Assembly: GCA_002633025.1 (NCBI GenBank)
Contig: NMRB01000171.1
Span: 346,049 to 410,048, forward strand
Source of the DNA: Notospermus geniculatus
Taxonomy: Eukaryota; Nemertea; Pilidiophora; Heteronemertea; Lineidae
Length of the DNA stretch: 64,000 bases
Direction of reading: 5' to 3'
Numbering within the stretch: position 1 is the first letter of the stretch; the number at the start of each line of letters is the position of its first letter. Below, piece after piece: positions 12,706 through 22,719 of this stretch. A program made the position numbers and the translations under genes. The notes under the pieces are model-generated. The model was given only the letters and a program-made list of their open reading frames with translations, searched no databases and was not told where the DNA came from.

Positions 12706-12780
12706 CATCGACAGGAAAATATTTTACAAAAAATCATCTTGACGTCATTTTGGTACTTAGCTCCACCAGCCAAGCAATAA
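12706..12780 (-). pseudogene. Relic of the 3' end of a GPCR exon 3
   Basis: About 75 bp match the last codons and stop region of exon 3 as seen in fragment C (7120-7200), with the same flank CTGGCCTACTTATTTACCTC. It stops abruptly at CAAGCAATAA and is followed by unrelated sequence and then the intact exon 3 of gene E. It marks a breakpoint of the tandem duplication that copied B plus the edge of C. Confidence 0.65.
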
Positions 12781-12874
12781 TTGTTTCTATCTGAGAGCAA
12801 TAATTGACTATCTGACAGAAACTTTCGACAGAAAACTGTCACGTGGAGCGGCGCCTTTATTTACCTCATTCCTA

Positions 12875-15139
12875 TCACTTTTTATCTCCACACGAAAATA
12901 TTTTACGAATAATCGTCTTGACGTCATTTCGGTACTTAGCTCCGCCAGCCAAGCAATAAAGGTAAAAGTTAACAGCGTAGTTTATGTGCCAGAGATTCGC
13001 AAAAATATGCTTTTCCGCTTTATAACGAAGGAACCAGTATCTGTCACTCATGTCGTACATTTCACGGATTGCGGGAATACCTTCCATTAATGATTCACCC
13101 ATCCTGTAAGGAAGTGACGTCACGACGTAGGCAATGCAGACGATTATCAACATCCGGGTGATGTATCTCGTATCGTTCTCGCGAGATTCATTCTCGGCTT
13201 TCTTCTTGTCCGTTACGTTTGTATCTTTCCTCCACCTCGTCGAGGCCTTCAACGTTATGATTATCCAAATATTGCAGAAAACGATGACAGAAAAGGGGAG
13301 GACTGTTCCGACTAAAATATGATACGCAAGTATCACCGCCTCCAAAGATGGGTAGTCAGAGATATACAAACGGACAACCGGCATTGCCTCTGGATTAATA
13401 AACAATATTTGAAGAAAAATTAAAAAGTACTCTAGTCCGCGATATTACACAATATCGGGCCCGAAATAGGGTCATGTGCTTCTGGAATGATGGGTAGAAG
13501 ATTGGCAACAATATTGCACATTTTGATCCTCATGTTGTGCAATAATATTGCACGTGTCACGGGCCGCTTTAAAATCCTGATTGACTCACAGTTACATGAT
13601 GAAAGGTGGTCCGCTGATCTGCGAATAACTGTCGTTTTAACCTTGGAGGAATTATACTGAGGAATTATACTCAGTATAATTCCTCCAAGATTTAACAGGT
13701 ACAGTATAACACTGTTGTTGCTTGAGTTGTCATCCAGGATTTTTTGGAATGGGCCGCGCTAGGTCGCTGACAACAGGACACAGCCACAGCCACAGCCCTG
13801 CCCAACACTACTGGGTGAAGTCCAATCGAGGCAAATGCCAGGCGAAAACTTTAAGCTAATGGTTCCATCAACTCAATGCATTTTCCATTTGGTTAAAGGT
13901 ACCATTAGCTTAAAGTCACTTTATGAAACAGGCCCCTGGATTCTATACCGGTACGGTATCTTTCAAAGCTTTCTTCCAGGAAAGTACAGTACATACATGT
14001 AGGCTACAGGGAACAATTTACAGTAGAATGGTTCTCTTACCTTCCCTTTTGTATACAAAGAACATGTGCAGGTTTAGAGACATGATGGCGGTGTATGTGG
14101 CGGCTACTGCTCTCTTAGCTCTCCCTGTTGTACACAGCCGAACAGCATGCAGTGGAAATCGGACAGCGATGACTCGATCTACGGACATCAAAGTCAAATT
14201 GATCCCAGAGACGGATCCAAAGGTGTAAGCGGAATACCATATAAACCTGGCAAGAAAGACCACTGTGCTCACATCATGTCGTCATGCATGATCTCAAATT
14301 GTTTACATTCAATGTTTGTAAACATGGATGTTTCATCATTATGTTATTTTGGACTTTGGGGACATGCAAAACAAAATGTAAACAATGATTTTCGTGGCCC
14401 ACGAAAAAGCCCGTGATACATTATCTTTAATGTACATGTATAATGGTTCATGTATGAGATACCTGTACATGTACCTTAATCCGATAACACCGAACATTGT
14501 CTCTTGTAGCAGTCCGATAGGGCCACCTTTGCATCAGAAGAATCAAGGCCATATACATGTACGAACAAAGTGCCTGGCACTTGGTGCAGGTTTGACACCA
14601 CATTTTCCTTGGCCAAGCCGTTTCGGTCCCGCACCTGGTGCAGATGGCGGCGTTGAGATGCTGTCTCATTTGCAACGCTCAACCTGTTTTCTCCGGGCCA
14701 CAAGCGCATTCCGTCGGCCCTAAGTAGGCTGCAGTAATGTTTGCTAATAAACAAATATACAAACAAACAAACCTCTCTTATAAATAAATCATTCTTCAAT
14801 GGAAAACAAGAGGTTCATAACTCACTGAAGCGGAATTTCACCAAGGCGATCTCCGACGATCCAAATTGACCAAAACATGTAAACGCCGTAGTTGGCAAGA
14901 ACAAGGAAATCAGCGGCGGCAATACCGCTCATGTACAAACATGCTGCATTCTCCCTATTCGCCCGTTGTAGAGAAATAGCAAGTGCTAGGATATTACCGG
15001 GGAGGCCAAATACGATCGTGAAAATCCAGGTATACTTGGATGTGGCCTCCGAAATGGCTTCGTAAATTCGAACACTAAGACTATCCGTCTGCGGCGCTAC
15101 TTCAGTGATATTAGCGAAAGATGGACTGAAAGGGTCCAT
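12875..15139 (-). CDS. Class A GPCR, array copy E
   Basis: Complete receptor with minus-strand exons 14826-15139, 14041-14246 and 12875-13389, in the standard 314, 206 and 515 nt pattern. Motifs are as in its neighbours: GLPGN in TM1, AAADF in TM2, DRV, TSLP, NFYLY. The intron 1 acceptor gives CAG then GTTTATATGG, so Q105 is CAG rather than CAA. The start chosen is MDPF, as in the paralogues (344 residues). A two-base difference in the leader turns the start-stop ATGTAA of A, B and D into an in-frame ATG at 15163, so an N-terminus eight residues longer is possible. Intron 1 contains part of a repeat found at 25.5 and 49.7 kb; intron 2 contains a 16-base perfect hairpin. Confidence 0.87.
13642..13689. 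repeat. Short hairpin (inverted repeat)
   Basis: CTTGGAGGAATTATACTGAG is followed closely by its reverse complement. A related hairpin with the same CTTGGAGGAATT stem occurs at 50283-50314. It lies between exons 3 and 2 of GPCR E. Confidence 0.6.
13848..13916. repeat. Foldback element with 16-base perfect arms
   Basis: ACTTTAAGCTAATGGT and ACCATTAGCTTAAAGT enclose a loop of about 37 bases. Intron 2 of GPCR E. Non-coding. Confidence 0.6.
14295..14432. repeat. Fragment of interspersed TIR repeat (right end)
   Basis: It contains GTTTGTAAACATGGATGTTT, a TTTTGGACTTTGGGGACATG segment and the end CGTGATACATTATCTTTAA. All are shared with the complete element at 49683-49942 and with 25531-25613. It lies in intron 1 of GPCR E. 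Confidence 0.55.
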
Positions 15140-15881
15140 GTTGATCGATGGGTATTTATACATGAAAGTGTCAGAGCTCAGCTCCTCTCAGCTCCCAGGA
15201 AACGACAACTGAAGAAACACATGTAGACCAACCTGTTAAGCACGTAATTGCCGATGAAAAAGTGCTGTGAACGTAGACCTACTGCGATTTCGAAATGACA
15301 TCCAATTTAAAAAGAGTATCTGTTAAATGCTATAATTTCGTCGGTTATCAATCACTGTGACGAATCGCCGGAGGGAGCCGCACTTGCTCAGTTTCTATGA
15401 TGAACTCAGTGTCTATCTTCAAATTGTACCATCTACATGTACATCTACGTACACTCATGGAAAAAAGTAAACGAACACCAGTTTGGACACCAGAAGTAAA
15501 TGGACACCATCTCGTAACTAATGCGTTACAGAAAATTGGGCCTAACAAACAGGGTGTCTCAGAAAAAAGGTAAACATATAAGAAAAATCTCACTAGGATT
15601 TCTTCGGTTACCATTCCCCCTGTCCAGATGCCACCTGCTCTCACATTCTAAGTTTTGTGACTTGACCAAGCTGCCTTCACTTGAAGCCGTCATTTCCGTC
15701 GTGGCGAAGGCAATCATACGCGCGAACTGACATCAATATGCGCAATACTCAAATCATAAAGTAGGGGAAGGCCTCTGTACTCAAGAGGCAATGGCCATCT
15801 CAGGAGTCTTCGACGACCAAAACAGCAACGGCACAACAATGACGACCCCACAACCTGGCCTACTTATTTACCTCATTCCTA

Positions 15882-17808
15882 TTACATTTTATATCCACAC
15901 GAAAATATTTTACCAACAATCGTCTTGACGTCATTTCGGTACTTAGCGCCGCCGGCCAAGCAATAAAGGTAAAAGTTAACAGCGTAGTTAAGGTGCCAAA
16001 GATTCGCAAAAATATAGAGTTCCGCTTTGTAACGAAGGAACCAGTACCTGTCACTCATATCGTACATTTCACGGATTGCGGGAATGCCGTCAATTAATGC
16101 TTCACCCATCCTGTAAGGAAGTGACGTCACGACGTAGGCAATGCAGACGATTATCAACATCCGGGTGATGTATCTCGTATCGTTCTCGCGAGATTCACTT
16201 TCCGCTTTCTTCTTGTCCGTTACGTTTGTATCTTTCCTCCACCTCGTCGAGGCCTTCAACGTTATGATTATCCAAATATTGCAGAAAGCAATGACAGAAA
16301 AAGGAAGGACTGTTCCGATGAAAATATAATACGCAACAATCAGCGACTCCAAAGATGGGTACTCGGGAATATACAAACGGACGACCGGCATTGACTCTGG
16401 ATGAAAAGCAACGTATAGAAATATTTCCTCCGCAAAATACATGACTTTCTCCGGAGGGTTTGGAAATGCTCGGGTTACGTCATTGATTGCAACACGTACC
16501 CAAAGCTGTTCGCCAAACATTCCATGGGGATGATCAATGGAGGCAGAGTCGTCCACTCCCTTTATCGCAAAAATTGCACGTGGCAGGATGATAGGTCTAC
16601 TGTTATTCGCTTTGAGTTGTCATCCAAAATTGTTTGAAATGCCTTGGTCTACGTCGCAGACTGCAGGACGCATCCGACGCTGTGTCAAACAATGCTGGGT
16701 GAAATCAAAACCGAAACTTGTTACATGTATATAACAGTGCGAGGGTGTCAGCAGAAAATAATGGATGTCAATGATGCGGTGGAGAACATTGAGAAAGATT
16801 TCCAGGTTGTTAAGAGCTGGATTCAGTATCGTATCCAGGGGCGGATCCAGAATCATGGGAAAGAGGGGGCACAGCCAGCGCACATCGTGGAAAACCTCGG
16901 TCAAATTTTAACATCTTTTCAAGATTTCGTAATATCCCGGTCAATTTTAAAGATTTTCCACAAAATAGAGGGGGCACGGGCTGGGTGTGCCCCCCTTGGA
17001 TCCGCGCCTGTCGTATCTGTCACAGGTTACTTCGAGTCTAATGTAGGCTACGCTGAATAATTTACATTTGAGCGGTTCTCTTACCTTCCCTTTTGTATAC
17101 AAAGAACATGTGCAGGTTAAGAGACATAATGACGGTGTATGTGACGGCTACTGCTCTCTTAGCTCTCCCTGTCGTACACAGACGGACAGCATGCAATGGA
17201 AATCGGACAGCGATTACTCGATCTATGGACATCAGTGTTAAGTTTATCCCCGAGATGGAACCAAAGGTGTATGCAGAATACCAACAAAATCTGGAGAGAA
17301 ATGAAATGGCCAGGGCCATTGTGCTCACCTGTTGTCTAACTTGCAACGCACACCTGTTTTCTCTGGGCTACAAACGCATTGCTTCAGTCCTGCTTTCGAA
17401 CTTACTTTCGTTACTGCTGAATAGATATACAAACAAACATCTCTTACAAATAAATCATTCTTCAATGAAAAGAATAATGCGGTTCATAACTCACTGAAGC
17501 GGTATTTCACCAAGACGATCTTTGACGATCCAAAACATGGCCGACTGACATGCGCCGTAACTGGCAAGAACAAGGAAATCAGCGGCCGCAATACCGCTCA
17601 TGTATAAACATGCTGCATTCTCCCTGTTCGTCCGTAGAAGCGAAATAGCAAGTGCGAGGACATTACCGGGGAGGCCAAATACGATCAGAAACATCCAGGT
17701 ATATTTGGTGGTGGCCTCCGCAATGGCTCCGTAAATTCGAATCCCGAGACTGTCCGCCTGGGGCGCTACTTCGGTGATGTTAGAGAAAGATGAAATTGAA
17801 GGGTCCAT
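15882..17808 (-). CDS. Class A GPCR, array copy F
   Basis: Complete receptor of 344 residues from minus-strand exons 17495-17808, 17085-17290 and 15882-16396. It is more diverged than A to E: it starts MDPSISSFSNITEV, has RTNRENAACLYM after TM1 and NYGACQ-type TM2 ends (SYGACQSAMFW). Exon 2 opens FCWYSAYTFGS, which puts a cysteine about three positions after the canonical TM3 cysteine site. ECL2 still has no cysteine to pair with it. DRV, TSLP and NFYLY are kept. The leader holds an ATG in another frame overlapping the start. Intron 2 contains a GGCGGATCC-ended MITE (16836-17010). Confidence 0.87.
16836..17010. mobile_element. 175-bp MITE-like element
   Basis: The ends CAGGGGCGGATCCAGAA and CCTTGGATCCGCGCCTG are inverted copies with about 14 of 17 bases complementary. 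Inside are two GAGGGGGCAC segments. Short elements with such ends are common in animal genomes (hAT-like by analogy). Intron 2 of GPCR F. Confidence 0.65.
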
Positions 17809-18416
17809 GATGATCTACGCGTAACTGCATTAAAGTTCTGCTTCTCGGCTCTCAGGAACTGACAACAGATGATACACATATACGAACGGTCCGACATGCA
17901 CGAACTTTCCGATAGAAAAATGCGCTGAACGTACTGTTTATAAGGCGAATTCGATATGAAATCCAGTTTAAAAATAGTAACTGCTAAATGAGGTAATTTC
18001 GACGGTGTCGAATTGCCCCGGGGCCCCTCTAGGCACTTGCTCAGTTTTTATTACGAATTCACGGTCTGTATTTACATGTACATACATTTATGTACCATCA
18101 AAACGAATATACATGTATAGGGTGGTCAAAAACGAACTGAATTTAAATTCCAATATCTTATGATTTTCCAAAAATTCATCAGACTGCACACGTGACAGAA
18201 ATCGTGCAACATGGCTGTTCTCCGCATGCACGACTTAGGTCATCACCATGGGAATTCTCATACAGAGTGACAGATGATTGGTTCTCCCGTCCCCCAGTGG
18301 GGATATCTCCATGACAACGATCAAATTTCTACAAGATGGCTGTCAACGAAACTCATCCTATAGGCCTAGTAGATTTTCCGATTCGACAACTTGATTTAAT
18401 CCTTTACCTCTTCATA

Positions 18417-20866
18417 TTAGTTTTTACACCGACACAAAAGTATACGACGAACCATTATCTTTACATCATTTCGGTACTTAGCTCCGCCGGCCAAGCAATA
18501 AAGGTAAAAGTTAATAGTGTAGTTTAGGTGCCAGAGATTAGAAAGAATAAAAAGTTCCGCTTTGAAACGAACAGACCAGTACCTGTCATTCATATTGTAT
18601 TTGTCACCAATTGCGGGAATACCGTCAATTAGTGACTCACCCATTCTGTAAGGAAGTGACGTCATGACGTAGGCAAAGCAGACGACTATCAACATCCGGG
18701 TGATGTATCTCGTATCGTTCTCGCGAGATTCATTTTCCGGTTTCTTCTTGTCCGTTACGCCTGTATCTTTCCTCCACCTCGTCGAGGCCTTCAACGTTAT
18801 GATGATCCAAATATTGCAGAAAACAATGACAGAAAAAGGAAGGACTGTTCCGACGAAAATATGATACGCAACAATCAGCGACTCCAAAGACGGATGCCCG
18901 GGGATATACAAACGGACTACCTGCATTTCCTCTGCATGAAAAAAAATACTGAGCCTGTGTCCCCGCAACTTTGCTTTGACGTCATGGCGATTTCTTGGCA
19001 ACTCGCACATGCGCAGTAGCCATTTTCCTTGACAACGCGGAGGCTGGTGTGTTTACATTGGTTTCAACGAAGGATTCCGGCAATCGGCAGCATTTTTGGT
19101 GGTTCTCTTCGATATTTCTGCAGGGGAGCCCTTAATTACACTGTGAACGGGTCTGGTAACAGCTGAGGAACGGAAAAATCACTGGTTTCCCCGCTGGTTT
19201 CCCAAAGTTTGAGCGAAGAATGGGGTGAATTCGCGATCGACCGGCCACGTGCATCGCCATTTTTGTCCATTCGGAGACCAAACCTGGGCGAAATTTTCTG
19301 TAAATCTCACCCGATTTTCATGATGGTAACGATTTTCAGGAGCACCAGGTGATTATCTCGAGGACCCACTTATAAACAGAAAGCTGGGCGAAAAGCCCAC
19401 AGAAAACGGCAAAATGTGCGACCCGCCGGCAACTTGAAATCCTTCGTTGAAAGCCATTAAAACATCGACTTCCGGCTTGGACCAAGGAAAACGGCAAAAT
19501 GCGCATGCGCGAATTATCCATGGCAATGACCTAATTACGAAGTCTGATCTCATGTATAGACGTCATCCGGAAATGTGTGGTATGGCTCGGGCTACGTCAG
19601 TGACGGCGGAACGTACCCAGAGCTGTGCCGAACATTTCAGGATGTCGTTCAACGGAGGCTAAATCCTCCCAAAATCGCAGCCGACTCGTTCAAATCGTTT
19701 TTGTTCTGATTCTCATTGAAAAATCACGAAAACAGCAACCAACAAACTCCTGAATCTTTCACCAGAGGGAAGGCGTCAGCTGAATGTGAAACGGGTGACA
19801 AAGATCTGATTAAGAACATTGAGAAAATGCCTACAATTTCCTGATTTTAAGAGTTTAATTCAGCACATATTATCTTCTCACGCAAGTCCCAGAAAAGTGG
19901 AATAGTTCTCTTACCTTCTTTTTTATAAACGAAGAACATGTGCAGGTTTAGAGACATGATGACGGTGTATGTGGCGGCTACTGCTCTCTTAGCTCTCCCC
20001 GTTGTACACAGACGGACAGCATGCAATGGAAATCGGACAGCGATGACTCGATCTATGGACATCAGCGTCAAATTTATCCCCGAGATGGAACCAAAGGTGT
20101 ATGTGGCATACCAACAAAGTCTGGAGAGAAATTAAATGACCAGGGCCATTGTGCTCACCTGTTAGTATGGTTTGACATTGTTCCCATCGCCCTGTTTCGT
20201 ATCTAATCACACCGAAATCGTTGTTCCATAAGGGGATAACTCTGCACCAATTTAAAAGAATCTGGGTAAAGTAGGAAGACAATGTGCCGTGTTTTAGCTA
20301 CATTTTCGAATTTGACGTCAGGGTCTGTGTTTGAAAAATGTCAAATCAAAAACCCGTATTACATTTGCCGCAGTCTCATTCATACACCTACAGAAAAAAA
20401 TTGTGAGCCAAGCTATCAGCCCAGCTTCGGAATGGCAAACGACTCTTTTTTGCCTCCAGGAGGGGACGAAAGGAGTCATATCGGGCCGAATTATAAAAAA
20501 AAGAAAACATTAGGCATCACTGCAGAAAGGAAAAATGAAAAGAGAAACTCACTGAATAGGTATTTCGCCAAGGCTGGCTCCAACAATCCAAAACATGGCC
20601 GATTGACATGAGCCGTAAGTGACAAGAACAAAAAAATCAGCGGCCGCAATACCACCCATGTATAAACATGCCGCGTTCCTCCTATTCGACCGCTGCAGAG
20701 AAATAGCAAGTGCGAGGATATTACCCGGCAGGCCAAATACGACCATGAACGCCCAGGTATATTTTGTGGTGGCCTCCGAAATGGCCTCGTAAATTCGAAT
20801 GCCGAGACTGTCCGTCTGCGGTGCTACTTCGGTGATGTTGGCGAAAGACGAGCTTGAAGTGTCCAT
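18417..20866 (-). CDS. Class A GPCR, array copy G (5'-most)
   Basis: Complete receptor from minus-strand exons 20553-20866, 19915-20120 and 18417-18931, with all junctions and phases as in the other copies. It is the most diverged member: MDTSSSSFANITEV start, TYGSCQSAMFW at the end of TM2, LCWYATYTFGS at the start of TM3, GVTDKKKPE in the third intracellular loop and a tail ending CRCKN. DRV, TSLP and NFYLY are retained. Two further in-frame ATGs upstream (20884 and 20899) could extend the N-terminus by 6 or 11 residues; I prefer MDTS because it aligns with the paralogues. Intron 2 is about 980 bp with no recognisable insert. Ligand unknown. Confidence 0.86.
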
Positions 20867-20943
20867 GTTGGTTTGTGCGTACGTCATGAACTTTAACAAG
20901 TTTCAGCTCTTCTTCGGCTACTGATGATAAAATATTAAGTACC

Positions 20944-21600
20944 AATAATATATTAGTAATATCAAGCTAAATGGCTACACGCGATGCGATTTCTCGTGAA
21001 CGCTTTTCTTTAAAAAATCTCATCACGCGTGGTCGTGCCTGTATCGTGTGTGCACATCTGTGTGCAGCGCTAACAGCAAGCTGCAGGAGTCGAGATGAGA
21101 TCGCAGGGTGCTTTCTTCAACGGACTATCCGCAGGAAATGTAGCTGATGGCACAAAACGTCCTTGGGATACGTCACTGAGTATCCATCTGGCCGACGTTC
21201 GCAGCACTACCTCGCTGAATGCTCGAAGCGAGAAATGCTGGACGCCAGACACCATGGAAACACTGAGCCGGGGATCTTAGTTGTGTCACCCAGACCCGCT
21301 ACATTCAGAATGAGGCTAATGCATTATTCATTTGAAACATAGGCCTACGCACGAGATACCAAGGTATTTTAGAATAATCCACCACAGGGGATGTTAAAAG
21401 CAATATTCTGTGGTCGATGACTCAGAATCTCCAGGACTACGACACCTTTTCCCAACGACAATCTTTCTATTAACTATACTATCGCAAAGTGAAGAGCAAC
21501 GATCGAGAATTCAGTCTTCCGCCTGCACCTCGGAATCTGCAGCATGAATTCCGATGTGACGCGGCTACCGCCGACAAACAATCACTCTTCCCAATCGAAT
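20944..21600. other. Intergenic, no gene seen
   Basis: No coding or RNA feature could be supported between the GPCR G leader and the interspersed repeat that begins near 21605. Short open frames here look like chance. Confidence 0.4.
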
Positions 21601-21604
21601 TTAA

Positions 21605-21930
21605 ACTCCTCCCGCAGTTTCAAACCGCTACCACTAATACACGCGCTTAGAAACTGCTTCAGTTGATGCCATCCTCAAAGTTTCACTAATAGACGGCGTT
21701 AGCTATCCAATTCGGGGAGTCCCCACTGGGAATCTGCCTGTATATATTTTGTACTCGTATAGCCAATCAGAAATTGTGTTACGGCGGCGTCGGATAAACC
21801 TGTCATGATTATGGCTTATGATTGGCTCCCGCGTAAAACAGCGCCATCTATTGATGATCCTTCACTTTTGGCGCCAACCATGCCAGTGTTTGGTGGGTCT
21901 ATATCAGCTAAACACTGGGGACGAGTGAAA
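21605..21930. repeat. Interspersed repeat, copy 1 of a three-member family
   Basis: It shares long blocks with 42565-42865 and a shorter end with 55128-55232. Blocks include GCAGTTTCAAACCGCTA, GAAACTGCTTCAGTTGATGC, CACTAATAGACGGCGTTAGC, GTGTTACGGCGGCGTCGG and ATGCCAGTGTTT. No protein-coding frame is shared between copies. Class unknown. Confidence 0.65.
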
Positions 21931-22153
21931 GTCGAACTGGACATCTTTTCCAGTAATCCATCAGCACAGGTAGCCTACCACGTCACCCCCGACTGCTTTA
22001 GCTAAACCGTACGCTCCAGATGACGACAAAACCGTTATGGTGAACAAGCTTCAACTCTCCAATATTTTGGACGAGTTACATGTATCATGCTCATCACACG
22101 TGAGAGCTGCCTCCATGTGTCTTTCATTCACAAAATGGGCAACTGGTTAAATT

Positions 22154-22290
22154 ATATGACGTATTCGAAATGAAAGCCAACTTAAAACTACATGTATTTG
22201 TGAAATGTGAAATGAGGTAATTGCGACGGTAATCATTGGCGGTGTCGAATTGCCCAGGGAACCAACTCAAGCGTTTGCGCAGTGGTTTAT
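22154..22290 (-). other. Relic of a GPCR 5' flank
   Basis: It resembles the region upstream of GPCR F (about 17950-18050): GTATTCGAAATGAAAGCCAA, AATGAGGTAATT, GCGACGG, GGTGTCGAATTGCCC. No receptor exon lies downstream on the minus strand before G, so this appears to be a duplicated promoter flank that has lost its gene. Confidence 0.4.
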
Positions 22291-22719
22291 AGCCACTAGG
22301 CTTGAATGAACATGCAGGCCTACGTGTAGACATGTATGTTCAGCATCCTAGGTACCACTGTGTGTATTCAAATCGATGCACAACATTCAGCCAAGGTTGA
22401 ACAACATATACCGGTAGTACCGGGACGCTGGATACGCCAACAACAACCTAATCCCTCAAGCAGGTATATTGGGGACCTTCACGAGGCTATGAGGCCACTA
22501 CCTGCACTCAACACTTTGAAAATCCAGTAAATTCAATAGAGACGGGCTTCAAATGCATTGGACTGTGAGTGTCGTCTGAAGACTACAACTTTGTAACCAA
22601 CAGAGAAGGTCTTTATTACACGACAATTTTTTTCGACATTGAGCATCGATTGGCCAATGGGCAACCAAGCTCGGAGAGAAACGATCACAGTTACATACAA
22701 CAACAATTCATACAGTTGC

